Of a stretch of 64,000 nucleotides of DNA, positions 8,508 through 18,614 are shown one piece after another (position 1 is the first letter of the stretch; every line of letters starts with the position of its first letter). The DNA is from Chitinophaga pinensis (GTDB lineage: Bacteria; Bacteroidota; Bacteroidia; NS11-12g; UBA9320): assembly GCA_945897885.1 (NCBI GenBank), contig CAMDGU010000001.1, forward strand, positions 108,847 through 172,846, written 5' to 3'. The translations under genes were made by a program, and so were the position numbers. The notes under the pieces were generated by a model. The model saw nothing but the letters and a program-made list of their open reading frames with translations. It did not search any database and was not told the origin of the DNA.

Positions 8508-10466
8508 TTAAGAGTTTGTTTCTATAAATTCTTTAACAACTTTGTTCCCAGGCTCAAGTTTCAAAATTCTTCTGGCAATGCCAAGAGCCTTAATTTTATT
8601 CCCTGTTGAAAGATAGTAATCCATTAAATTTTTTAACACGGGTAAAAAATCTGGATTTGTGGTTAAACTTCGCAAATAGTAAGAATTGGCCTTGCTCAGT
8701 TCACCCGATTTAAAATACAAGTATCCCAAATTATTAAGTGCTTGGGTATGATTTGGATTTAGAGCAATAACACTTTTAAGATTTTGCTCTTCATCAAGTC
8801 CTTTTCCTAATTCATGTTTTACAATACTTAGCTTATAAATAAACTCAAAATTTTTAGGCTGAATTTTTAAAGCCTTTTGGATATAGTTTTCGGCTTTTTC
8901 CCATTGTAATATGTTTAAATACGATTGTCCTATTCTATAAAATCCCCAGGCATCAAATTTGGCTTCATCTGCTTTTTTTGAAGCTTCTATTACTTTTAAG
9001 TTGCTTCCTTTTAAATACCAATAATAAACTTCTAAAACAGGATTCTTTGCTTTGTCCAAAAGCTTTCGGGCTTCCTTCAAATACAATGGATCAGGATTAA
9101 ATTTTTCGTAGTAACTCAGGTAGGCTATTATTGTTGTTTCTTTGGTTGGGTTATCATTATTTATGCAATACAACCCTTTTAACTTTCCTTTGTTTGGTAG
9201 GGCTTGGGTAACAGGTTTTCGGATATAATGATCGTGAACAGTTACGTGCGGAATATCTTCGGTACCGCTTTTGGGCATATGGCATTTTACACAGTCATTT
9301 CCATTTTCTTTTTTCAATTCTGGCTTGGCGGTGCACTCAGCATCGGACTTGTGGCATTTTTGACAAGCATTATTAAATTGAGTTTTACCGGTTTCTTTAA
9401 CTGAAATATGAGGATTATGACAATTTATGCAGGTTAGTGAGAGTTTCTGCTCTCCTTTATTAGATTTTATAAAACATTGGCTTAGTTGAAGTCTTTGGGC
9501 ATGGGATGCCATAATAAAACCCGATTCATTGTTTTCATAATTCGGCATAAAAACATTGAAATAATCCGACAGTTTCATGCCAGGTTTAAACTCAGTAAAA
9601 CGTTTGCCATCCTGCAATACAGCGTTACCTTGCAAATGACAGCGTTGGCATAAATCTACCTGTAATTGCCAACTTAATTTAGATGGATTGATGATAGTTC
9701 TATCAAAGCCTTCCTTACTTTTTATGGTTTTACCTTTTAGTCTTAAATTAACATGCAACTCGCCTGGTCCGTGGCAACGTTCGCAATCAATTCCCTTGCC
9801 TATGCTTACAAACTTATTGTTACTTTCGGCCTCAACTTTCGGCATCGAATTATGACAACTCATGCATTCCTCATCAATTATTCGAGCAAATTTTGAGTTT
9901 CGTCCTTTTTCAAAACCGGGTGGCAATCCCCAGTGTTTTTCCTGAGAATACCAGGTCATTGGTGCTTGATATACAAATCCATTTCGCAATATAAGATGCG
10001 AATTGGTGTGCTGACCTGAACCAATAATGTAATCTATTTTCTCAATTCGTTTGTGAACAGTGTCTTTTCCATCGAGCCTGTATTCCATAAAAAACAACTC
10101 TTCTTTATTCCAAAACGGCTTGTAAAACAAATCATTTAAAGTGTCATAAATAACATGATTTTTTGAAAAATCAGCGGCACTTTTTTGATGGGTGGCAAAA
10201 TGAAACGAACTTCCCATACCTGTGTGCTGAAAAGTTTTGGCAATTTCTTGATGACATGAAGAACAAGTAGCTAAACCAGCATAGTCAACCGTATCATTGT
10301 GATTCAAATAAAAGAGTTCTTCAGTTTTTTCATTATTTGAGGTACATAAAAAAAAAATAAGAAAGAAGAAAAATACACCAAAAATTAAAGAAATTATTGT
10401 ACGAGGTGATTTCAATTGTTTGGTAATAATAGAGCTTTGAATATTGAACATACTAAAAAGTATCAA
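8508..10466 (-). CDS. Multiheme cytochrome c with C-terminal TPR repeats
   Basis: Seven CXXCH motifs (CSSCH, CMSCH, CERCH, CQRCH, CINCH, CQKCH, CVKCH) followed by TPR helices. Confidence 0.9.
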   Translation of the reverse strand: MILFSMFNIQSSIITKQLKSPRTIISLIFGVFFFFLIFFLCTSNNEKTEELFYLNHNDTVDYAGLATCSSCHQEIAKTFQHTGMGSSFHFATHQKSAADFSKNHVIYDTLNDLFYKPFWNKEELFFMEYRLDGKDTVHKRIEKIDYIIGSGQHTNSHLILRNGFVYQAPMTWYSQEKHWGLPPGFEKGRNSKFARIIDEECMSCHNSMPKVEAESNNKFVSIGKGIDCERCHGPGELHVNLRLKGKTIKSKEGFDRTIINPSKLSWQLQVDLCQRCHLQGNAVLQDGKRFTEFKPGMKLSDYFNVFMPNYENNESGFIMASHAQRLQLSQCFIKSNKGEQKLSLTCINCHNPHISVKETGKTQFNNACQKCHKSDAECTAKPELKKENGNDCVKCHMPKSGTEDIPHVTVHDHYIRKPVTQALPNKGKLKGLYCINNDNPTKETTIIAYLSYYEKFNPDPLYLKEARKLLDKAKNPVLEVYYWYLKGSNLKVIEASKKADEAKFDAWGFYRIGQSYLNILQWEKAENYIQKALKIQPKNFEFIYKLSIVKHELGKGLDEEQNLKSVIALNPNHTQALNNLGYLYFKSGELSKANSYYLRSLTTNPDFLPVLKNLMDYYLSTGNKIKALGIARRILKLEPGNKVVKEFIETNS

Positions 10467-10489
10467 TAATCAATTTCAAACTCATTATA

Positions 10490-10789
10490 TTAAAACATAT
10501 TTTTCCAAGCAACCATACCACCTGTAAGATTTTTTACATTTTTAAAACCTTGCTTGGTTAAAAAATCAGTAGCAGCAGCACTTCGAGCACCCGAGTGGCA
10601 ATGGATAATAATTTCATCATCCATATATTCTTCCAAATCAGGCAATGCTGCTTGAATATTTCCCAAAGAAATCAGGCGACCATTAATGTTAAAATCTTCA
10701 AATTCATAGGGTTCACGTACGTCTATGATAATAGGATTTTCACCTTTGTCAAGTCTGGCTTTTAATTCGGATACAGAAATAGTTTGCAT
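10490..10789 (-). CDS. Rhodanese-like domain protein
   Basis: IIIDVREPYEFEDFNI...IIIHCHSGARSAAATDFL...NLTGGMVAWK. Confidence 0.92.
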   Translation of the reverse strand: MQTISVSELKARLDKGENPIIIDVREPYEFEDFNINGRLISLGNIQAALPDLEEYMDDEIIIHCHSGARSAAATDFLTKQGFKNVKNLTGGMVAWKNMF

Positions 10790-10793
10790 AATA

Positions 10794-12677
10794 TTAGTAG
10801 TGCAATTTTACCATTTTTTGGTGAAAAATTTCACCGTTTTTGGTGGTTACTTCCAAAGAATATATCCCGGGTTGAGCTAGTTGCATATCTATTTCATTTG
10901 AAAAAGATTCACCAACTTGTTTTCCTGAAAGGTCATAAACTTTGATATTTGAAACGCCTTTTTTAGTATCAACGGTGATTTTATTCATAAAAGGATTTGG
11001 ATAACATGTAATTGATTGATCAATTATTTGTGAAACTTTAGCCTCTCCAAGTCCTATTTTTTTGCCAACATAAGGACGCATCATTAAGGCCCCTTTAAAA
11101 TTTACTGCCGTCCAGTTCCCACGATCAGCCCAAAAAAGGTTATCGCTTGATTCTGTATCATGATGGCCATTGTTAATATCATATCCAACATCCAAATGAT
11201 TGTTCCCCACCTGTTCCCAACCAATGTAAAAATCACCTTTTGGGATAAATAGAGCCGTATCCAAATAAAATACATGGTAACCATTTATGGTATCAGTAAA
11301 TACCGGGCTTAGATTGGTCATCGTTTTTAAACTTACATCGGCATTTCTTCCTTGCCCTAATGGACTAATTTTTTGCCACACTTTTAAATCAAATCGCAAA
11401 GCAGAAGTGCTTTTTACTGAACGGTTAAAAAACATACCAATAGCCCATAGTGAATCGGCTTTGGTGAGGTTAAATTTATAGGCTATTGCTCCTTTATAAA
11501 AAGGATCAATTACATCATCATCATAGCCAAATCCATATTCAGCGGTTCCATCATCGTAGGCATAACAGCTACCAAATTCCTGATAAACGGTAATTTTGTC
11601 ATTGGCTGAATATTTTGAAGCAATTCCTGATTCACGAATTTCATAAACTCGCTTAATCACAACCGGGGAACCTGTAAGATTATTTAAATTGAATCCCTGA
11701 AACCTTCGTTTGGCGCTGTCTTGAGCAGGCACATTGGCGTTATTGGCATTATAATCTGTACTAACGATGGTGGTTCCTTTGCTTGATTCAATGTGGCGAG
11801 CTTGAACATTTTTTATAACATTATGTAAATTGGAAGCATTTACAAAAATAAATTTTGCTTTTTGATTTGCTGAATCAACTTGAAAATGGTCATACGGCAT
11901 TTGGAAATAATTTTTAAGCAATGACGATGGTCTGCTTTGAATAGCTATGTCATCGTAATAATTCAAACCCGCTTTTCTGTTTCTGGCCAAATGAACATAG
12001 TCCACATGCCATTGGTTTAAGTTACCTGTATGTCTTGAAAAATTTATAAATCTAAATTGAAATCCTTTGAAAAGGTATTTCGTGTCTTTTACCCCTATTA
12101 TCACAAATTTAAAAGGTTCAACACTTCCGCCTTTGGCTTTCCACATGGTTTTCCAGTTACCATCTTTGTCTTTAAATTGAACAATGATTGAATCACGGCT
12201 GTCGGATGGGTCTCCCAATCCCTGACGCTGATAGTAAAAACTAAAATAAATAGAATCGGCTAAGGTATAAGTTTTTGTGCTGGAGTCTTTTAAGTTTATC
12301 GCCAACGATAGAAGGGTATCGCAAGCCCCAAATGTTTGGTCATTTAGTTCCTGATATGGATTTCCTTTAGAGTCTAAATCATCAAATGTTGCAACCCCGT
12401 AGCTTGGCGGTTTTATTGCAAAATCATTATTGACATAAACATAGTTATTATACCATTTGGTAGAATCAGGATAAACCTTTGTAGAAACAAAATCATCAAA
12501 AAAAGGAATTTTTATTGTATCCTGTTTTTGCCACTTTGCAAGTTTCTGATTGCTGTTCCATTGGGGGTGTGCAGTGGAATAAAGTTTTAACGTTGAATTG
12601 CCGTTGCGCTTAAGTTTAGGTTGAGACCAACTAAAAAATGAGGCGATTATAAATGTAAAAAAAAGTATTTGTTTCAA
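10794..12677 (-). CDS. Secreted protein with T9SS type A sorting domain
   Basis: Signal peptide; C-term CYPNPFMNKITVDTKKGVSNIKVYDLSGKQV...GIYSLEVTTKNGEIFHQKMVKLHY. Confidence 0.8.
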   Translation of the reverse strand: MKQILFFTFIIASFFSWSQPKLKRNGNSTLKLYSTAHPQWNSNQKLAKWQKQDTIKIPFFDDFVSTKVYPDSTKWYNNYVYVNNDFAIKPPSYGVATFDDLDSKGNPYQELNDQTFGACDTLLSLAINLKDSSTKTYTLADSIYFSFYYQRQGLGDPSDSRDSIIVQFKDKDGNWKTMWKAKGGSVEPFKFVIIGVKDTKYLFKGFQFRFINFSRHTGNLNQWHVDYVHLARNRKAGLNYYDDIAIQSRPSSLLKNYFQMPYDHFQVDSANQKAKFIFVNASNLHNVIKNVQARHIESSKGTTIVSTDYNANNANVPAQDSAKRRFQGFNLNNLTGSPVVIKRVYEIRESGIASKYSANDKITVYQEFGSCYAYDDGTAEYGFGYDDDVIDPFYKGAIAYKFNLTKADSLWAIGMFFNRSVKSTSALRFDLKVWQKISPLGQGRNADVSLKTMTNLSPVFTDTINGYHVFYLDTALFIPKGDFYIGWEQVGNNHLDVGYDINNGHHDTESSDNLFWADRGNWTAVNFKGALMMRPYVGKKIGLGEAKVSQIIDQSITCYPNPFMNKITVDTKKGVSNIKVYDLSGKQVGESFSNEIDMQLAQPGIYSLEVTTKNGEIFHQKMVKLHY

Positions 12678-12763
12678 GCGGTGATGAGTTATTTGAATTT
12701 TAAAACGGGAATATAAACTTATAATTGCTTTGCAAAAGTTATTAAAGTGTAATAATGGTTAAA

Positions 12764-13399
12764 CTAATTATCTATTCCATCAACGGAAGTGGCCGGCGAA
12801 GGGTTCCCAGGAATAGTATCAAATGAAAGTTGGGAGGTATCTGTTTGATTTTCCATTACACCTACTACCAAATCTATCTTTGATTTGCGTTTTATTTTTG
12901 TTCCGGGCGAAATAGGTTCTCCTCTGTACAATTGTTCAAATACAGGCATATCGGCAGCTGAAGTTATGGAGGGGTCCGGCTGTTCTGTTATTTTACCAAT
13001 CAATAATCCTTTACCTATTAAAGTTTTTTTAGCTTGTTCAAAACTCATCTTACCTGCTATATCAGGCATTTCAACCTCGGGCACATCTAAAGAGTTTACC
13101 GTTAAATAAATTTTTCTTCCTTTTTTTACTAAGCTCATCGCAGCCGGGCTTTGATCCATAACACTATGGCGTGGGGCATTATCATCAAATACCGAATCGG
13201 CTATGGTGTAGTCCAAATCATTATCTTCAAGCAATTCAATTGCTTTTTCAATACTCATACCCGTAACTTTTGGCACTTCTTCTGTTTGGCCTTTGCGGGT
13301 ATAGATGTTAATTACAAAAAATGCAACAATACCAATTCCTACTAGCACCATTAGCATTAGCAAAATATTTTTAATTATAAGCCAGATTCCTTTTATCAT
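12764..13399 (-). CDS. PASTA-domain membrane protein
   Basis: N-terminal TM helix, then VPKVTGMSIEKAIELLEDNDLDYTI...PDIAGKMSFEQAKKTLIGKGLLIGKI. Confidence 0.85.
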   Translation of the reverse strand: MIKGIWLIIKNILLMLMVLVGIGIVAFFVINIYTRKGQTEEVPKVTGMSIEKAIELLEDNDLDYTIADSVFDDNAPRHSVMDQSPAAMSLVKKGRKIYLTVNSLDVPEVEMPDIAGKMSFEQAKKTLIGKGLLIGKITEQPDPSITSAADMPVFEQLYRGEPISPGTKIKRKSKIDLVVGVMENQTDTSQLSFDTIPGNPSPATSVDGIDN

Positions 13400-13420
13400 T
13401 TATTTTTATAAACAAAATTT

Positions 13421-13508
13421 AACACAGAGGCAATTAGGTCATTAAGTTGCACAGAGTTTTTTGTTAATTTGGCTCCGTGTTTCTCTATGTTCTCCGTGTT
13501 TCCGTGGT
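13421..13508. repeat. Dispersed intergenic repeat, 'cacagag / ctccgtgtt' family
   Basis: aacacagaggcaattaggtcattaagttgcacagag...ctccgtgtttctctatgttctccgtgtttccgtgg. Confidence 0.5.
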
Positions 13509-13531
13509 AATAATTCAAGTTACAATATTAG

Positions 13532-14530
13532 TCAATTTGTCACAGCCTTCAATCGTTCAGCTATCAGGCTGTTTATAAACCAGGCCACATTCATCCCGGC
13601 TGCCCTTACTTGCTGTGGAACCAAACTTTCATTGGTCATTCCAGGAGTGGTGTTGGCTTCTAAAAAGTAAAAGTTATCGCCATTTAGAATAAAATCAATT
13701 CTGGATAGCGTTTTACATCCCAAAGCCAAAAATAATTTTTTTGACCAATGCTGAATTTCCAAGGTTTGTTCCTTCGTTAAATCTGCGGGTGTTACTTCTT
13801 TCGATTTACCCATATACTTAGCATCGTAATCAAAAAAATCAGTTTGGCTTATAATTTCTGTGGGGGGCAAAGCCACCGTTTCACCTTCTAATTCATATAC
13901 TCCACATGAAAATTCACGACCGGCAATAAATTCTTCAACAATCACTTCATCATCAAAATTAAACGCTTTTAGCAAAGCTGTTTCTAGTTCCTCAAGTTTA
14001 TGAACCTTCGTAACACCGTAACTTGATCCGTTTTTATTTGGTTTAACAAATACAGGCAACAATAAGTGGCTTGATATTTCCAAAGCGTGCTGAGCTATTA
14101 AATTTTTTTTGATGCACAAAACGGATTTCGCCATGGCAACTCCAGTTTTTTCTAAAAATACTTTGCAAGCCGCTTTATCAAAACTTATGGCTGAAGCTAA
14201 AACCCCACAACCGGTATAAGGAATATTGAGCATATCAAAATATCCTTGAATTTTGCCGTCTTCAGCCGGTGGGCCATGTAATGGGAAAAAAGCGGCCAAT
14301 TGAAAGTTTATTGTTCCCGACGGAATGTTTAATGAAAAATCATTTTTGTTTATGGAAAATACAGCCCCATCATCCGCCTTATAAAACCAATCTTCCTTAG
14401 TAATATGAATAAGCCAAACGTTGTAAAATGATTTGTCAATCCATTCATATACTTTGTTGGCACTAAGCAATGAAATATTTGATTCGGCAGAAAAACCGCC
14501 CGTGAGTAATGCGATATTGATTTTAGTCAT
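13532..14530 (-). CDS. ddl: D-alanine--D-alanine ligase
   Basis: LLTGGFSAESNISLLSA...FFPLHGPPAEDGKIQGYFDMLNIPYTGCG...PVFVKPNKNGSSYGVTKV...FLEANTTPGMT. Confidence 0.95.
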   Translation of the reverse strand: MTKINIALLTGGFSAESNISLLSANKVYEWIDKSFYNVWLIHITKEDWFYKADDGAVFSINKNDFSLNIPSGTINFQLAAFFPLHGPPAEDGKIQGYFDMLNIPYTGCGVLASAISFDKAACKVFLEKTGVAMAKSVLCIKKNLIAQHALEISSHLLLPVFVKPNKNGSSYGVTKVHKLEELETALLKAFNFDDEVIVEEFIAGREFSCGVYELEGETVALPPTEIISQTDFFDYDAKYMGKSKEVTPADLTKEQTLEIQHWSKKLFLALGCKTLSRIDFILNGDNFYFLEANTTPGMTNESLVPQQVRAAGMNVAWFINSLIAERLKAVTN

Positions 14531-14628
14531 TTATGCTTCGCAAAATTAGGCAAGCAAATTCATATTTCTAAAATCTAAAAATAATTTACCTTTGGCACAT
14601 CAATTGTAAATATCAAGAAAATTAAATT

Positions 14629-15141
14629 ATGCAAAAATTAATAACCATTACTTTACTACTTTGTTTTGCGGCCTTTGCCAATGCTAACGATTCAGACACA
14701 GCAAAATCAAATTCGTTGCCATCGGTATCTGTTAAAGACATGAACGGACAATCTGTGAATTTTGCCGAGTTTGCCAATAATGGTCAAATAACCATCGTTT
14801 CTTTTTGGGCCACTTGGTGCAAGCCTTGCTTGGTAGAGCTTGTAAATATTGATAATGTATATGAAGAATGGCAGGAAAAATATAAAGTGAGATTAATTGC
14901 TGTATCTGTTGATGATAGCCGAACTGCACCAAAAGTGAAACCATTGGTAACCAGTAAAAACTGGACGTATGATATTTTAATTGATATAAACAGTGATTTA
15001 CGTCGAGCTCTAAATGTTACCAATCCGCCAACTACTTTTTTGATAGACAAACAGGGCAAAATTGTGTACACACATACCGGTTATCTCGAAGGAGATGAGC
15101 TAGAGTTGGAAAAAAAGATTGCAGAATTAGCAGGGAAATAG
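14629..15141 (+). CDS. TlpA-like thioredoxin-fold protein (secreted)
   Basis: Signal peptide; ITIVSFWATWCKPCLVEL active site; NPPTTFLIDKQGKIVYTHTGY. Confidence 0.9.
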   Translation: MQKLITITLLLCFAAFANANDSDTAKSNSLPSVSVKDMNGQSVNFAEFANNGQITIVSFWATWCKPCLVELVNIDNVYEEWQEKYKVRLIAVSVDDSRTAPKVKPLVTSKNWTYDILIDINSDLRRALNVTNPPTTFLIDKQGKIVYTHTGYLEGDELELEKKIAELAGK

Positions 15142-15145
15142 AAAT

Positions 15146-15190
15146 TTACACGAAGGCAAAGAGAACACAGAGATTCACAGAGGTTTTTTT
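15146..15190. repeat. Dispersed intergenic repeat, 'cacagag' family
   Basis: ttacacgaaggcaaagagaacacagagattcacagagg resembles the reverse complement of 13470-13508. Confidence 0.45.
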
Positions 15191-15199
15191 AAAAGAGTT

Positions 15200-16012
15200 C
15201 TATTGAGCTTTTTCCTTGTTCTTTTTCATCAGGTATTCTGAAAGTTCAAGGTCACTCATGGTCAAAATATTTTCTGATAATAAAGTTTGGGCTTCTTTAG
15301 CCAATGGATTGGTTGGGTATTTATCAACCAGTTGCTTGTAGTATAATTTGGCTTTTTCAATGTCTTTTAAATTATTCCAGCAAATAAACCCTGCGGCTTG
15401 CAAGGCATCCGGGCTTTTTTCATAATCAGGGTATTTGTTGGCTACTTCACTGTATAGTCTTACCGATTCGGTAAAGTCGTTAGCCATTTGATAAAGTTTT
15501 CCTCCAGTATACAAAGCTGAAGCAGCCTTTGCTTTTGCAGGTTTAGCTAATGCCCATTTTTCTAGTATTCCGGCAGCTTTGCGTTTTTCATCGGTACTAA
15601 ATTGTGCTTTACCATCCGATACTAAATAATAGTAAACAGCTGAATCTTGATTTTTTTTACCAGTATTATATAAATCAGCCAATTTTAAATTGATACTGTA
15701 ATAGTTTTCACTTACTGCATATGTGGATTTGTAATAATTGGCAAATTTTAAAGCATCATCCCAATTGCCGGTAATGTATTTAAAAATAAAAGCTTTAAAT
15801 AAATAGCGCTCTGAAATTGAGTCTTTGGTAAAACTCTGGGCATAATCAAAATACATATTTGCCAATTCATTCATCCCTTTTGGGGTATAGGAGGAGTCTG
15901 ATATTTCCATTTTATAAATGGACTTGGCCAATTTTTCTTTTTTGGAAGTACAAGCTATTGCAAATACCGTTATTAGGATTACAAATACTACATTTTTTAT
16001 TAGGTAACTCAT
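15200..16012 (-). CDS. TPR-containing lipoprotein
   Basis: Lipobox (VFAIACTSKK) and TPR repeats (SALYTGGKLYQMANDFTESVRLYSEVANKYPDYEKSPDALQAAGF...). Confidence 0.75.
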   Translation of the reverse strand: MSYLIKNVVFVILITVFAIACTSKKEKLAKSIYKMEISDSSYTPKGMNELANMYFDYAQSFTKDSISERYLFKAFIFKYITGNWDDALKFANYYKSTYAVSENYYSINLKLADLYNTGKKNQDSAVYYYLVSDGKAQFSTDEKRKAAGILEKWALAKPAKAKAASALYTGGKLYQMANDFTESVRLYSEVANKYPDYEKSPDALQAAGFICWNNLKDIEKAKLYYKQLVDKYPTNPLAKEAQTLLSENILTMSDLELSEYLMKKNKEKAQ

Positions 16013-16054
16013 TCTATATTTTATGCTTTTAACTTTACGCTTTCAACTTTAAGT

Positions 16055-16804
16055 TTACATCACCATTCCGCCACACACACTCATTACCTGACCTGTAATG
16101 TAGGTAGACATATCCGAAGCTAAAAATACAGTTAGGTTTGCAACATCATCCACAGTTCCTCCACGTTTTAATGGAATTTGTTCCATCCATGTCTTCATTA
16201 CATCATCACCTAATTGGTGTGTCATTTCAGTTTGAATAAACCCCGGGGTGATTACATTACAGCGAATATTTCGTGAGCCTAATTCTTTGGCCACAGATTT
16301 ACTAAAACCTAAAATTCCGGCTTTGGATGCAGAATAATTAGATTGACCTGCATTGCCTGTAACACCAACTACTGATGACATATTAATTATAGAACCGCGT
16401 TTTAGTTTTAAAAAATTGCGAACGGAGGCTTTGGTTAAATTAAAAACAGATTTAAGGTTTACATCAATCACTTCATCCCATTGTTCTTCCGTCATTCTCA
16501 TTAGTAAATTGTCGCGGGTAATACCGGCATTATTTACCAAAATATCAAAATCACCAAAATCTTTTCCAATGGCTTCTACCAACTCATTTGCCTCCTGAAA
16601 TACAGCTGCATTTGATTGATATCCTTTAACTTTTACGCCATATTTGCTCGAAAGTTCATTCTCAAGTGCTCTGGCACTGTCTACCGAGTTGGCAAATGTG
16701 AAAGCAATGTTGGCCCCATGTTCGGCAAATTTTTCAGCAATACCTTTGCCTATTCCTCTTGATGCTCCTGTAATCAGGGCAGTTTTTCCTTCTAATAGCT
16801 TCAT
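16055..16804 (-). CDS. fabG: 3-oxoacyl-[acyl-carrier-protein] reductase
   Basis: ALITGASRGIGKGIAEKFAEHGANIAFTF...LVNNAGITRDNLLMRM...NMSSVVG..GNAGQSNYSASKAG. Confidence 0.95.
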   Translation of the reverse strand: MKLLEGKTALITGASRGIGKGIAEKFAEHGANIAFTFANSVDSARALENELSSKYGVKVKGYQSNAAVFQEANELVEAIGKDFGDFDILVNNAGITRDNLLMRMTEEQWDEVIDVNLKSVFNLTKASVRNFLKLKRGSIINMSSVVGVTGNAGQSNYSASKAGILGFSKSVAKELGSRNIRCNVITPGFIQTEMTHQLGDDVMKTWMEQIPLKRGGTVDDVANLTVFLASDMSTYITGQVMSVCGGMVM

Positions 16805-16850
16805 AATATGAGTTGCAAAAATAGTTTCTTATTCAAATTTATTTACTAAT

Positions 16851-16884
16851 AAAAAACCCGGCTTTTAAAGCCGGGTTTTTTTTA
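16851..16884. terminator. Bidirectional rho-independent terminator
   Basis: aaaaaacccggcttttaaagccgggtttttttt: perfect stem AACCCGGCTTT/AAAGCCGGGTT with A/T tracts on both sides. Confidence 0.85.
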
Positions 16885-16909
16885 ATCTTATAAGTAAGAT
16901 AAGATTTTA

Positions 16910-17452
16910 TTACATTTCGTCTGTGTCTCTTCTAACTTCAAAAGCTCCGGCAGAAATATTACCGGTAATCAAACTTCCTGATTCTTGTAGCATAGCACTG
17001 AATGTTCCTTTAATTCTTCCTCCAACAGGATCATATTTTGTAACGGTAACTATTATATCTCTTCCAGTTCCTTCTGCCCATTCATATCTTTTTTCTTTAA
17101 TACCTTGACCAGTTGTAACAATTGCATCCACAATATTACCTGCAGAAAGTTTATAAGTTCCTACTTTATTTCCTGGAAATTTTAAATTAAAAGCACCATA
17201 ATTAGTGCCAGAGTAACCTTCTACTACAATTGTAGTTTGGTCAGTTCCTGGTCTGTAACTTCCAAACATATTTGTACTATCCCATTTTAAGTTATACGTA
17301 GTAATTCCATTAAATTTAAATGTATTAATTGGGCTAACAGTTGTCTTAGTTGTATCCTTAACTATTGGTGGCTCATCTTCTGGTGGAGGAGAACAATTTT
17401 GAAAAGGAATTGCAGCGGCTGCTAATAAAATAATAAGAAGTATTTTTTTCAT
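16910..17452 (-). CDS. Hypothetical lipoprotein
   Basis: MKKILLIILLAAAAIPFQNCSPPPEDEP lipobox; no further family recognised. Confidence 0.65.
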   Translation of the reverse strand: MKKILLIILLAAAAIPFQNCSPPPEDEPPIVKDTTKTTVSPINTFKFNGITTYNLKWDSTNMFGSYRPGTDQTTIVVEGYSGTNYGAFNLKFPGNKVGTYKLSAGNIVDAIVTTGQGIKEKRYEWAEGTGRDIIVTVTKYDPVGGRIKGTFSAMLQESGSLITGNISAGAFEVRRDTDEM

Positions 17453-17515
17453 GTTTGACTAATTTACGGTACAATTTTATGGTAATTTACACAAACTAAC
17501 AAACTGTATTTAGCA

Positions 17516-18382
17516 TCATTCCGCAATTTTTTCTTCTTCAAAATTTCCATAACGTAGAAATAGAGCTGTCATTCCTACCGAAATAAAGCTAAACTGGAGA
17601 AATAAGACAAGTATGTTTAAATACATTTTTGCAGAGTATGAAGGAAACCATAAGGAAGGAAAATACACCAAGGCAGATAAAATAAAGGATAACATTAAAA
17701 AAATTAAGGTTCCAAATATTACAATTTTGAAGGCCCTGCCCGATGAAATGGTTTGGATGGAATATTTTATGGCTTCTCCAAAATTCATTTCGCCAATAAT
17801 TATGCCGGGTATAACCAAACAATTTCTTACCAAAAGCATTCCCAAAAATATTCCGGCAATTATTCCAATAAAAGGATTGGCTGAAATACTTAATGCTATA
17901 AAACCACTTGAAAAGATAAAGAAACCACTACTCAATAATAGAAATAAAAATATTTTTATTAATTGATTTGTTGGGATAAAGTTGCTAATAAATTTGGCTT
18001 CAATTCTAAGTGATTTTGACTTTAAAAATAGTTGTGTAACATAAAACTGGTAAGAAAATAAAATTAAAATTAAAGCAAATGAACTAGCCATAACAGCAAC
18101 CAAACTTGGATATTTAAGAATGAAATTTTGCATAGCTTCTGATTGTTCCTTCATGCTTATGGATTGTCGCTCCATAAACTGACTTAATTCTTTTAATCCT
18201 TCGGCTCCTAATGTATTTACTAAACTTATTTTTATTATCAGAAATGCTATGGAAGATAATACAAGTGAGCAGCTAATAATAAATAAGGAACTACTGCCCA
18301 AAAGTTTGTAGAATGCCGCAACGGGTTGAACTTTATAGTGTGAATTAATCATGTTTTTTATGTTTTGAAATTTCGTCTTCAT
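17516..18382 (-). CDS. Hypothetical multi-pass membrane protein
   Basis: Long ORF with several hydrophobic helices. Confidence 0.65.
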   Translation of the reverse strand: MKTKFQNIKNMINSHYKVQPVAAFYKLLGSSSLFIISCSLVLSSIAFLIIKISLVNTLGAEGLKELSQFMERQSISMKEQSEAMQNFILKYPSLVAVMASSFALILILFSYQFYVTQLFLKSKSLRIEAKFISNFIPTNQLIKIFLFLLLSSGFFIFSSGFIALSISANPFIGIIAGIFLGMLLVRNCLVIPGIIIGEMNFGEAIKYSIQTISSGRAFKIVIFGTLIFLMLSFILSALVYFPSLWFPSYSAKMYLNILVLFLQFSFISVGMTALFLRYGNFEEEKIAE

Positions 18383-18614
18383 CCAATATTTCGGTGTGTT
18401 TCTGTTTTATAATCTGTTTAAATGCCTGCTTAAATAATGCCAGAGAGTAGCTAACAAATAAGTATACCAAAAGGCAAATACCAATGAAGTAAGCAATATG
18501 TTTGGCACTAAAATGTGGATTGAGATTAAATACCCAAAAGAGCAAAGAAAATGATAGCACTTGTAACGATAAGGCTGTAATTATTTTTACAATTCTGAAT
18601 ATTACTTCAACCAT
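18345..18614 (-). CDS. Hypothetical small membrane protein
   Basis: Two TM helices; overlaps both neighbouring genes on the same strand (operon-like). Confidence 0.55.
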   Translation of the reverse strand: MVEVIFRIVKIITALSLQVLSFSLLFWVFNLNPHFSAKHIAYFIGICLLVYLFVSYSLALFKQAFKQIIKQKHTEILDEDEISKHKKHD

